Below, in pieces: positions 12,519 to 21,600 of a DNA stretch of 32,512 nt; position 1 is the first letter of the stretch, and each line of letters opens with the position of its first letter. Where the stretch lies: positions 1 through 32,512 of the forward strand of contig CAOJXR010000011.1 in the NCBI GenBank assembly GCA_948465565.1, read 5' to 3'. This DNA is from an uncultured Clostridium sp. (GTDB lineage Bacteria > Bacillota > Clostridia > TANB77 > CAG-508). The notes under the pieces were generated by a model, which saw only the letters and a list, made by a program, of their open reading frames with translations, had not been told where the DNA came from and did not search any database. A program made the position numbers and the translations under genes.

Positions 12519-14135
12519 AGGACTGAGACAAAAGAAAATACTCAAATAGAAAACGAAAAGAATAATACGGCACAAAGAATTTCTGAGGTAAATCCTATAT
12601 ATGTAAATACTGAAAGAAATAATTTGTTTGGAAGAAGAAAAATAACTTATTCGTTAGAGAAAAAAGAACTAACAGTTCAAAAGATTTTAGAAATTCTACC
12701 AGAAGTATTAAGAATACATGACAAAAATGCAGAAGAAATAGAGTATTTGTATAACTATTATAAAGGCAATCAGCCAATTTTAAATAAAACTAAAATTGTA
12801 AGACCTGAAATAAATAATAAAGTACTTGAAAATCATGCATTTGAGATTGTGGAATTTAAAAAAGCATATGTATACGGAGAACCTGTACAATATGTACAAA
12901 AAGGAGAAAAGAACAGCGAAACGGTAAATCCAGATATATCTGAGCTAAACAGATTTATGGAGTCAGAAGACAAATCTAGTTTAGATAAGGAATTAGCTGA
13001 ATGGCAATATATTGCAGGAACAGCATATAGATGGGTTGAGTCAGATGAGATAGAAGATGAAGACGAAGCACCATTTGAATTAAGGGTAACAGACCCAAGG
13101 CAAACATTTGTAGTTTATTCAAGTGGAGTAAAAGGAGAAGTATTATTTTCGGGACATTTTTCATATATCTCAAGGAACACACAAGTTGATGGAGAAATAG
13201 CACATTCAACTAAGACAAGAATAATAACAATTTACACAGATGATTTTATATTAAAAGTAAAAGAAAATGCAGGAATATGCACTACAATTATGCAAGAAGT
13301 AAATATATTAGATGAGAAGGCAACAGTTGAGAAATATCCATTAGAGTATTCAGGACAAAGAATTATAGAATATCCATTAAATCAAGCTAGATTAGGAATA
13401 ATCGAACTTGTAATGAGTGGGTTAAATGCGATAAACCAAGTTAAATCAGATGACTTAGATGGTATAGACCAATTCGTGCAAAGTTTGTTAGTTTTTGTAA
13501 ATCAGGATGTTCAAGCAGAAGATTTAAAAGAATTATTGGCTTTAGGAGCGGTAAAGATAAATTCATCATCACCAGATAAACCAGCAGATTTAAAATTATT
13601 AATAAATCAGTTGATGCATAGTGAAACAAAAATAGTAACAGATGATATTTATAATAGCATTTTAAATATTGTAGGTATTCCACGAATGAACAGTAAAAGT
13701 TCAGGTGGAGATACAGGAGAAGCTAGACGTTTAGGTGATGGATGGGCAATGGCAGATGAAAGAGCAAAACAAGACGAACTTTCATTTAAAAAGCCTGAAA
13801 GAAGTATGTTAAAAACAGTTTTATCAATTTGCAAAGGCAAAGGATTGTTGAAAGGATTAAAGATATCTGATATTGATATTAAATTTACGAGAAACAAATC
13901 AGATAATTTATTGGTCAAAACAGAAGGATTATTGAATATGAAAAATGCACAAGTGCCACCAGAAACGGCATTTACAATATGCGGATTATTCAGTGACCCA
14001 AATGATGTATATGCGAAAGCACAAAAGTATTATGAAAAAGACCTTTGGAAAGAGGAGAAAACTGAAAATATAAATAATATCTCAGCTGACGAGGGTAAAA
14101 AGTCAGTAGCACAAAAAAACGAGGACGCTCGGTAA
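12519..14135 (+). CDS. Portal protein, SPP1 gp6-like, AGG start
   Basis: About 538 residues. TGGAGG lies six bases before AGG at 12519; the first ordinary start codon (TTG 12624) is 35 codons later with no ribosome binding site. Family marks: HDKNAEEIEYLYNYYKGNQPIL near the N-terminus, NNKVLENHAFEIVEFKKAYVYG, NQARLGIIELVMSGLNAIN, and SSGGDTGEARRLGDGWAMAD. The portal is the dodecameric ring at the capsid vertex through which TerL pumps DNA. Internal Arg codons include AGG (TDPRQTF), which shows AGG still means Arg inside genes. Confidence 0.92.
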   Translation, partial: RTETKENTQIENEKNNTAQRISEVNPIYVNTERNNLFGRRKITYSLEKKELTVQKILEILPEVLRIHDKNAEEIEYLYNYYKGNQPILNKTKIVRPEINNKVLENHAFEIVEFKKAYVYGEPVQYVQKGEKNSETVNPDISELNRFMESEDKSSLDKELAEWQYIAGTAYRWVESDEIEDEDEAPFELRVTDPRQTFVVYSSGVKGEVLFSGHFSYISRNTQVDGEIAHSTKTRIITIYTDDFILKVKENAGICTTIMQEVNILDEKATVEKYPLEYSGQRIIEYPLNQARLGIIELVMSGLNAINQVKSDDLDGIDQFVQSLLVFVNQDVQAEDLKELLALGAVKINSSSPDKPADLKLLINQLMHSETKIVTDDIYNSILNIVGIPRMNSKSSGGDTGEARRLGDGWAMADERAKQDELSFKKPERSMLKTVLSICKGKGLLKGLKISDIDIKFTRNKSDNLLVKTEGLLNMKNAQVPPETAFTICGLFSDPNDVYAKAQKYYEKDLWKEEKTENINNISADEGKKSVAQKNEDAR

Positions 14136-14165
14136 AAACGGTGGTGCTAAAGAAGGAGTAGAATT

Positions 14166-14759
14166 AGGGAAGAAGAAATAAGTCAAGTTTTAGCAAATGA
14201 AGAATTAAATAATGAAGCTAAAACAGCAGAAATTCAAAAGATTATTGGAAGTAAGTTTATACCACAAAAGAAGTATAACGATTTAAAAGAAGAAACAAGC
14301 AAAGCTTATGGAACATTACAACAAGAATATAATGAGTATAAACAATCTAAAATGACTGATGAAGAAAAGAAAAAGGAATATGTAAGCAAATTAGAGAATG
14401 ATTACAAAATTGCAAAATTAGAATTAAATAAAAAGACAGCAGAAAACATTTTTGTAGGTGCAGGATTAAGTGAGGAAGATTATTCCGAAATATTAGAAGA
14501 TATTGTTGGAGAGGATACAGATAAAACTGTTAAAATAGCACAAACAATATGTAAAACTATGTCTAGTAGACAAGAAAAAACAAAAGAGGCATTAAAAAAG
14601 AAAATTGCAGAGGGAACGCCAAAACCAGATGCAGGAGCAGGAAGTACAGAAACACAAGATAACAAAGCAAAAATACAAGAAGCATTACAAGATGCAACAA
14701 AGCGTGGAGATTATGTTAAAATGGCATATTACACAAGATTATTACAAGAAATAAAATAA
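14166..14759 (+). CDS. Scaffolding protein (DUF4355-like), AGG start
   Basis: 197 residues from AGG at 14166, AAGGAG seven bases upstream; the first ATG in frame is 62 codons on. Begins EEEISQVLANEEL, then GSKFIPQKKYNDLKEE, a long charged helix, and ends in a Lys/Glu-rich helical tail (YTRLLQEIK). Acidic, coiled-coil scaffold proteins of this build stand directly before the major capsid gene and guide procapsid assembly. No protease gene is visible. Confidence 0.82.
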   Translation, partial: REEEISQVLANEELNNEAKTAEIQKIIGSKFIPQKKYNDLKEETSKAYGTLQQEYNEYKQSKMTDEEKKKEYVSKLENDYKIAKLELNKKTAENIFVGAGLSEEDYSEILEDIVGEDTDKTVKIAQTICKTMSSRQEKTKEALKKKIAEGTPKPDAGAGSTETQDNKAKIQEALQDATKRGDYVKMAYYTRLLQEIK

Positions 14760-14777
14760 AAAAGGAGAGATTAATTT

Positions 14778-15818
14778 AGGGGAGATACAACAGACTCAGC
14801 AGGAGTAGTACAAAGCTTTGGCGTATTGAATTATTCTGGAATGTTATTCAATAAAGGAAATACAAGAACACCATTCCTATCAATGATTAGTGGAAAGACT
14901 GGATACACAAATTCAGTAGAATTTATATTGGGACAAGAATATGCAAGTGAAGAAGGAGATATACCAAGTATATCAGAAACAGCATCATTAAATGCACCAG
15001 CACCAAGCTATATCACAAGAAGCCAAAACACAAACGTAACACAAATATTTATGGATAGTGTTGCAATATCATATGCAAAAAAATCAAATATGGGAACATT
15101 AGCAGGAGCTAATTTAGATGGACAATCAACAAATCCTCAAAATGAATTAGATTTCCAAGTTGCTAATAAAATGAGAAAATTATCAAGAAGCTTAGAGAAG
15201 ACATTTATTATGGGAACTTACAACAAAGCTACAAAGGACAGTGAAGTAAATAAGACAAGAGGAATGAACCAAGCTATTGTAACAAACGTAATAGATGCTA
15301 AAGGTAAAACTTTGGATATATGGTTAATCAACGACTTATTGATTAAAATTAGAGATAACAAAGGAGATATATCAAATTTAGTATTGTGGGCTGACACAAC
15401 ATCTATAAACCAAATCAATGGTAGTGCTGTAGAAGCAGGGGTTGAAATGGGTAAAGCTTATAGTAACGAATTTGGTATTCAGGTAAGAGATATTTTGTTA
15501 CCAGTTGGAAAAGTAAGTTTAGCATTAGGTGAATTTATACCAGCAGGAACAGTCTTCGCATTTAACTTTGATGCAATAAGACCAATAGAACAACCTGTAC
15601 CAGGAAAAGGAAACTTCTTCTTAGAGCCATTGGCTAAAAAGGGAGCAGGGGAACAATATCAATTATTTGGACAAGTTGGATTAGACTATGGAAACGAATT
15701 GTTACATGGTAAAATTACTGGATTGAGTACAACATTTGAGGCACCAAAAGGAAGAAAGGTAATAGCTGTCACAGAAACTACAGTAGCAGAAACGCCAACA
15801 ACTCCATCAACAAAATAG
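14778..15818 (+). CDS. Major capsid protein, SU10/DUF5309-like, AGG start
   Basis: 346 residues from AGG at 14778 with AAAGGAGAG about eight bases upstream. N-terminus GDTTDSAGVVQSFGVLNYSG; starting at the first TTG would delete 16 residues. The segments GNTRTPFLSMISG, YITRSQNTNVTQIFMDSVAISYAK and EKTFIMGTYN are typical of the SU10-type HK97-fold capsid family, followed by a Pro/Thr-rich tail. The most abundant virion protein, so its N-terminus is the best place to learn what AGG initiation inserts. Confidence 0.9.
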   Translation, partial: RGDTTDSAGVVQSFGVLNYSGMLFNKGNTRTPFLSMISGKTGYTNSVEFILGQEYASEEGDIPSISETASLNAPAPSYITRSQNTNVTQIFMDSVAISYAKKSNMGTLAGANLDGQSTNPQNELDFQVANKMRKLSRSLEKTFIMGTYNKATKDSEVNKTRGMNQAIVTNVIDAKGKTLDIWLINDLLIKIRDNKGDISNLVLWADTTSINQINGSAVEAGVEMGKAYSNEFGIQVRDILLPVGKVSLALGEFIPAGTVFAFNFDAIRPIEQPVPGKGNFFLEPLAKKGAGEQYQLFGQVGLDYGNELLHGKITGLSTTFEAPKGRKVIAVTETTVAETPTTPSTK

Positions 15819-15837
15819 ACCAAAGGAGGGCTAATTA

Positions 15838-16173
15838 AGGATAACAGAAGCAGACCAAATCAATGAAATGAGATTAAAAATATTAGAAAATATTTCAGAT
15901 GATACGAAAGATGAAGAATTTAAAATTCATTTAAAAAATGCTAAATTTGAATATCTAAGATTAGCCTATCCTTATAATCCTGAAATAGAAGAATTGCCAA
16001 ATGATAAAGCAAAAGATTGGCAAGTAAGATGTGCAATAGAATTGTACAATCTTGAAGGTGGAGGAAACTTAATATCTTATTCGGAGAATGGTTTACAAGA
16101 AGTATATTCAAAGGCTGGAATATCAGAAGATTTAATAAATGAAATTGCACCTAGAGTAGGAGTGCCAAAATAG
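15838..16173 (+). CDS. Head-tail connector (gp6-like adaptor), AGG start
   Basis: 111 residues. AAAGGAGGG then eight bases to AGG at 15838; first ATG ten codons later. Small all-helical protein (ADQINEMRLKILENI, WQVRCAIELYNLEG) matching the DNA-packaging/connector family found right after the capsid gene. Expected to form the adaptor ring under the portal. Its TAG overlaps the next AGG. Confidence 0.75.
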   Translation, partial: RITEADQINEMRLKILENISDDTKDEEFKIHLKNAKFEYLRLAYPYNPEIEELPNDKAKDWQVRCAIELYNLEGGGNLISYSENGLQEVYSKAGISEDLINEIAPRVGVPK

Positions 16174-16549
16174 GAAAAGAAAGTTCAATAAAACTATATG
16201 GATAGCATCATTAATAGGCTCAACAGAAGATAAATATGGAAATGAAATATTAGAATATGCTGAACCCAAAAAATATGAGATGAATGTACAACCATTAACA
16301 GCAGAAGCGGATTTAAAAGAATTTGGAATAAATGTAGAGCAATTTTATAAAACAATCATAGAAAAAGATAAATATTACGGAGTATTTAAAGAAGGTGATG
16401 TGGCTTATTTAGATGGAATAATGCCAGAAGGAGAACCACAACATGGATTTAATGCTAACTATAGATTATATCCACCAAGAAATCAGAATAAATGCATATG
16501 TATATTTTTCAAAAGAATAAATACAAAAAGCAATTTAAGGAATGAGTGA
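16172..16549 (+). CDS. Head closure (stopper) protein candidate, AGG start
   Basis: 125 residues from AGG at 16172, overlapping the previous stop as TAGG; TAGGAG lies nine bases upstream. N-terminus KRKFNKTIWIASLIGSTEDKYGNE, then a beta-rich body (VFKEGDVAYLDG, RLYPPRNQNKCICIFFKR). Position between connector and tail-completion gene fits the stopper. The first ATG would remove 36 residues. Confidence 0.65.
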   Translation, partial: RKRKFNKTIWIASLIGSTEDKYGNEILEYAEPKKYEMNVQPLTAEADLKEFGINVEQFYKTIIEKDKYYGVFKEGDVAYLDGIMPEGEPQHGFNANYRLYPPRNQNKCICIFFKRINTKSNLRNE

Positions 16550-16554
16550 TTATA

Positions 16555-17049
16555 AGGACAAAAATAATCTGGGAAACAAAATTATCCTTGAGTGGTTTAA
16601 AAGAAATGATGGAAAGATATTCAGCAATTAGTGAAAAAATACCAGATGTAGCAGTAAATGCAGTTAGAACATTATCAGAAGAAGGAATAAAAGATAACTA
16701 TAGGTCAGTAGTTATTGATAATGTTAAAACAGAAGGAACAAGAGCAATAGGTGGATTTCAAACAACTAACCCTAATGAAACATTTGCAGAATATGGAACA
16801 GGATTAATTGGAAGTCAATCACCAAATGTAGCAGAAGCTGTAAAGAAAGCTGGATGGAAATATGATGTAAATAATCATGGCGAAAAAGGCTGGGTATATT
16901 ACAAAGAAGTGGGAGACCATAAAGGATTTCATTGGACTAAAGGACAGAAAGCACAAAAGAAATTTTATAATGCTACAGTTAGAGTTGAAGAAAAATCACA
17001 AGAAGTACTTAAAAATGAATTTGAAAAAATGTTGAGGGAAGTGAAATAG
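16555..17049 (+). CDS. Tail completion protein, HK97 gp10-like, AGG start
   Basis: 164 residues from AGG at 16555, codons TKIIWETKLSLSGLKEMMERY. AAGGA lies 13 bases upstream and GAGTGA nearer. An in-frame GTG at 16546 sits three codons earlier, inside the previous gene's stop region, and is the one competing start in the operon. The motif FAEYGTGLIGSQSPN is the signature of the HK97 gp10 family. Confidence 0.82.
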   Translation, partial: RTKIIWETKLSLSGLKEMMERYSAISEKIPDVAVNAVRTLSEEGIKDNYRSVVIDNVKTEGTRAIGGFQTTNPNETFAEYGTGLIGSQSPNVAEAVKKAGWKYDVNNHGEKGWVYYKEVGDHKGFHWTKGQKAQKKFYNATVRVEEKSQEVLKNEFEKMLREVK

Positions 17050-17050
17050 T

Positions 17051-17479
17051 AGGGGAAGACCAAATGTTGAAGACGAAATATTTGAATATGCAAAAAAATA
17101 CATACAATCAAAATCAAAGTATTCACCATATGTATATCCAGACGAAATAGAAACCCAAGGCAAATTTCCACTTGTGTTAATAAAGTATGAGGATGACCCC
17201 TTATACGATGAATGTTTGGCAAAAGAAGAACAAAAATACAAGGTAAGCTACGAAATAGAAATATATGCAGAAAATCAAGCAAACCAAGTAAAACAAGAAA
17301 TACGAAAGGAATTAGTAGATTTAGTCAATGATGTTTTTGATGAACATTTTGGATTTACTAGAAAAGAAAATAAAAACGTACCAAATGCGGACTTAAATTT
17401 GGACAGGCGACATATGAGGTTTGTCGCAATAATAGATGAAAATAAAAGAATTTATAGGGGGAATTATGTAGGGCAATAA
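17051..17479 (+). CDS. Tail terminator candidate, AGG start
   Basis: 142 residues from AGG at 17051, one base after the previous TAG, with GAGGGAAGTGA upstream. N-terminus GRPNVEDEIFEYAKKYI; the body has alternating strands and helices (FPLVLIKYEDDPLY, KYKVSYEIEIYAEN), compatible with the tail-terminator fold. Assigned mainly from position between tail-completion and tube genes. Without AGG the first start is GTG 41 codons on. Confidence 0.6.
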   Translation, partial: RGRPNVEDEIFEYAKKYIQSKSKYSPYVYPDEIETQGKFPLVLIKYEDDPLYDECLAKEEQKYKVSYEIEIYAENQANQVKQEIRKELVDLVNDVFDEHFGFTRKENKNVPNADLNLDRRHMRFVAIIDENKRIYRGNYVGQ

Positions 17480-17910
17480 CAAATGAAACAGTTGCTTACA
17501 ACGACATTGGAACAAAATTATATGTAAAGAAGGAAACAGCTTATGAATGGTTGATACCAATTAAAAGTGTACCAGCATCAGGTGCAGAGGGTGGAACTAT
17601 TGAAGTAACTGAAATGGATAGCGAAAGAAAACAATACATTGATGACAGAAAAGATACACCAGCACAAGACTTTACATACAATAGAACAGAAGAAAAATAC
17701 GAAGCAGTATTAGCAATATGTGATAAAAAAGTACATGAATTTTTAATTGTACTTAGCGATGGTACAGGAACATATATAAAAGGTACAGCACAAACATGGA
17801 AAAATGAAATGTCAGTAGGTTCAGCACAAGAAGCAACTTTACACATTGTAGCTACAGATATTGCAGATAAAACAAAAGCAGAAGTAACAGCAATGTTACC
17901 AACTGAATAA
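17470..17910 (+). CDS. Major tail tube protein, AGG start
   Basis: 146 residues. AGGGGG then eight bases to AGG at 17470, inside the last ten bases of the previous gene. Sequence AITNETVAYNDIGTKLY, then SVPASGAEGGTIEVTEMDSERKQYI, typical of siphophage tube proteins; the rest is a beta sandwich (FLIVLSDGTGTYIKGTAQ). Tube hexamers stack along the tape measure. Starting at the first TTG would remove 27 residues. Confidence 0.85.
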   Translation, partial: RAITNETVAYNDIGTKLYVKKETAYEWLIPIKSVPASGAEGGTIEVTEMDSERKQYIDDRKDTPAQDFTYNRTEEKYEAVLAICDKKVHEFLIVLSDGTGTYIKGTAQTWKNEMSVGSAQEATLHIVATDIADKTKAEVTAMLPTE

Positions 17911-17932
17911 AAGAAAATATGGAGGATGAATT

Positions 17933-18265
17933 AGGAGTAAATATATTGAAATAGAAATTGGGGAAACAAAATATAAGTTGGGATTTCCAACAAGAAAAGA
18001 TGCAATAAAGGCAGAAGAAAAAGGTTTAAATATTTTGGAAGGAAAGATGGTAAAGATATACTCAAAAATGTTCTACACAGGAATGTTAGCATATAATCCA
18101 TTTATCAATGAAGATGAAGCATTAAAACTTATGGATAAATATTCAGAAGAAGGTGGAGATGTTGACGAAGTAGTAACATTTTTAACTGGTGAATATCAAA
18201 ATTTTTTAAAACCCCAAGAGAGCAAAAAGAAAACAAAGAAGAAAGCTCAAATAATAACAGAATAG
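17933..18265 (+). CDS. Tail assembly chaperone G, AGG start
   Basis: 110 residues from AGG at 17933, seven bases after GGAGG. N-terminus SKYIEIEIGETKYKLGFPTR followed by helices; acidic middle and Lys-rich tail (ESKKKTKKKAQ). Reads as the short product of a lambda G/GT-type pair between tube and tape-measure genes. Binds the tape measure before tube polymerisation. Confidence 0.82.
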   Translation, partial: RSKYIEIEIGETKYKLGFPTRKDAIKAEEKGLNILEGKMVKIYSKMFYTGMLAYNPFINEDEALKLMDKYSEEGGDVDEVVTFLTGEYQNFLKPQESKKKTKKKAQIITE

Positions 18266-18675
18266 AAGACCAAGAGGAAAAGAAAACATATGATACATTA
18301 AAAGAATACTTTTATGATTTTCTTTTTCCGATGGCAATAACTTTTGGTATGTCAGCACAAGAATTTTGGGATGAAGACCCTGACCTTATGTGGGCATACC
18401 AAAAATCATATATAGACCAAAAAAAGATTGAAAAAGAAACAATGAACTTCAATTCATGGCTTCAAGGAATGTATATCTATGATGGATTTTCTAAAGTTAT
18501 CTATAATTCATTTGGAAGAAAAGAAGGAATGTCAGCTAAGGATTATCCAAACCAACCATATGATTTAAATAAAACTAAAGAAGATATAGAAAGAGAGCAA
18601 ATACTTGAGAATGAAGCGAGAATAAAAGCAAGAAGCAAAGAAATTGCAGAAATGATAAAAAGACAAAATAAGTAG
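17933..18675 (+). CDS. Tail assembly chaperone GT by -1 frameshift
   Basis: Ribosomes slipping -1 at T TTA AAA (18205-18211) enter a frame open from 18211 to the stop at 18673-18675, giving about 247 residues with the first 93 shared. The T part contains TYDTLKEYFYDFLFPMAITF, SAQEFWDEDPDLMWAYQKSY and NSFGRKEG, characteristic of the downstream half of these chaperones. An ATG at 18331 lies within this frame but lacks a ribosome binding site. Confidence 0.8.
18205..18211 (+). promoter_or_regulatory. -1 ribosomal frameshift site TTTAAAA
   Basis: X XXY YYZ heptamer read T TTA AAA in the G frame, with four C residues next. The -1 frame is free of stops through the T coding region. No clear downstream pseudoknot was worked out by eye. 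Confidence 0.75.
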
Positions 18676-18685
18676 GTGAAAATAA

Positions 18686-21600
18686 AGGGCAGAAACACCA
18701 AACACTATGGAACAAAAAATATCAATAGACTATTCACAAGCTAAACCTGCATTTGAAAATTTAATAAAGATGGTTGGGGAATTAAATGATAAGTTCGAGA
18801 AATTATTAAATAACCAAGCATTAACTAAAAAAACAAAAGAAGCAAAAGAACAAGCAAGAGAGCAAGAAAAGGCATTAAAGCAACAAGAAAACCGCTGGAA
18901 AACATTCAGAAAAGCATTAAATGTTGGAGGAGCAGTAGTAGGATTATGGCAAATAGGAAAACAAACGCTTAAAATCGCCCAAGAAGCTATAAATGCAACT
19001 GAAACATATAACTTGTTTGCTGTATCATTAGAAGCGGTTACAGACGAATATGGAAAGATTAACGAGGCTTCTAGTAAATATTATATGAAGGCTATAGATT
19101 TCCAAAACCAAATGAATGAGAAATTAGGTACAAATAAAGCCGAACTGATGGAATATCAAGCTATGTATTTTAGTATGATAAAGTCACAAATTTCAGACAA
19201 AGACAGTGTATACAAAATGTCAGAGTCTTTAACTAAAGCAGGATACGATATTGCCTCATTATATAATCTGGAAGTAGAGGATGCAATGCAAAAATTGCAA
19301 TCAGGATTAGCAGGTCAAGTAGAACCATTGCGTAAAATAGGTATAGATATTTCAGAAAGTGCATTATCTGGAATACTAGGTGAATTAGGTATTGAAAAAA
19401 GTGTACAACAGCTTTCATATGGGGAGAAAGAAGTAGCAAGATATATTGCAATATTAAGACAAGCAGGACAAGCACAAGGTGATTTTGCAAGAACAATAGA
19501 ACAACCAGCAAACCAATTAAGAATATTTAAAAACCAGTTAGCAGAACTTAAACAAGTTGCAGGTTCATTTTTTATGGGAATTATAAGTAATATAATGCCA
19601 TACATAAATGGAGTTGTAATGGCTTTGAAAGAAATACTAAAAGCGATTGGAAGTATGTTTGGAATTGAATTTTCAGGATTATCAGGTAATTTAGGTACAA
19701 CAAATGAACAAATTTCAGATATAGGAACAGGCATAGGAAGTGCTACTAAAAAAGCTAAAGAGTTTCAAAAGCAATTAATGGGATGGGATGAAATACATAA
19801 CATCACACCACCAACAGAGTCATCATCTGGTGGAGAAGGAAACGCTGGAAGTGGAGTAATTGATAGTAGATTACTCGATGCGATTGGCGAATGGGATAAC
19901 AAGATGGACTCAGTAAAAAATAAAGCTACTGAAATAAGAGATAAAATGTTAGAATGGCTTGGATTTGTACGAAATGATGATAATACTTGGAAATTAGGCG
20001 AAGGATTTAATAATTTTAGAAAAATATTAGAGGTAGTAGAAGGAATAGGTTTAGCTATAGGAACATGGAAAATTACTTCTGTTGCATCAAAATTATTAAA
20101 TGCATTAGGCATTGTAGATGACAAAAAAGGAATACAATTTTCAACAGGGATTACGTTAATGGTGACAGGTTTTTGGTTTTTGTATAATGGAACCAGACAC
20201 TTGATAGACGGAAATTGGGACTTATTTACGATAATAGAAACAATGGCTGGTGCAGGAGCAACGACATTAGGAATTGCATCAGCATTAAAGGCTACAAAAC
20301 TTGGTAAAGTAATTAGTTGGGGACAATCATTAAGCATTGGATTAGGAGTAACGTTAGCAATCCAAGGATTTAATGTATTAACAGATGGAATAAATAAAAA
20401 AGATATAGGAAAAACAATACTTGGTGTACTAGAACTAAGCGGAGGTATTGCAATTCCAGTAGCAACAACGATTGCACCAAATCTAAGCAAAATAAAGGAT
20501 GGATTAGGAAAATTAGGAGATAAAATAAAGTCAATAGACTTCAAATCATTAGCTGGACATATAGGAACAACAACAGTTGGAATAGCAGGATTTGCTACGT
20601 CAATGTATGGGGCTTATGAAATTTCTAAGAAATTTGCGGAGGAAAATACGAATACTACAACAGCAATAGCAGAATTATCATTATCAATGGCTGGCGCAAC
20701 AGCATCAGGAGCATTATTTGGGTCTCAATTTGGTGTTATAGGAACTGTTATTGGTGGTGCAGTTGGATTAATAGCAAGTATTGGTAGTGCATTTTTAGGT
20801 ATGTCATCTACAATGGAGCAAGCTGGTAAAATAGCAGGAGAAGCAGGAAGTATTTATTCAGAAGCGGTAAACGAGTTTGCAAAACATCAAGAAAAAATGA
20901 ATGAATTTTCTTCTTCAATGGAAAAACAGTTATCAACATTAGGACAAAATGCAGAAACAGTTAGTGTTTGCAAAGAAAAATTAAGAGAATTAGTAGATGA
21001 AAATGGAAATGTTGTAGGAAGTACAGAAAATGTAGAAAGTGTATTAAAAGAACTTAATGAAACATTGGGAACAAATTTTCAAGTAGTAGATGGAAAAATA
21101 AAAAATAATGACGAATTAATGAAATCATATAATGAGTTGTCTGAAACAATTGATGAATTTTCAGATGAATATGTATTAAATACGTTAAAAGAAATTGCTA
21201 TCGACCAAAAATCAACAGCAATAAAGAGAATTGTTGAAACAAAACAAGCTCATGAAAAAGCATTGAAAGCGTATGAAGAATATGGCGAAAAAATGAGAGC
21301 ATATATGGAAGAGGTTGACCGCAACGGAGTAAGAAATAGCAAAGAAGTTCGTGAAAATCTAAAGAAGATGGAAGAAGAATATGCAAATTTAGGAAAGCAA
21401 GTAGTGACATCAACAGATGAAATGCATGAGGCTTATGTAGATTTTAGTAGTTCAACAGATGAAATTACATTAGATTTATTACAAACTACAGGACTAGTAA
21501 ATAACCTAACAGAAGAAGGACAAAAGGCTGTTCAAAAAATGATTGAAGATGCAAAGAATGGTGCAGAAATAAGTATAGAGCAGATTAAAGAAACTATAAA

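Noticed and set aside
14778..14826. Late genes starting at internal TTG, GTG or ATG codons
   Set aside because: Those codons lack ribosome binding sites, lie at variable distances (7 to 171 codons) and would remove conserved N-terminal sequence, while AGG sits at constant spacing from a strong site.
19765..20544. Long minus-strand frame (259 codons) inside the tape-measure gene
   Set aside because: No ribosome binding site, low-complexity hydrophobic translation, shadow of the plus-strand gene. The same holds for minus frames at 898-1380, 22039-22644, 24133-24591 and 29027-29575.
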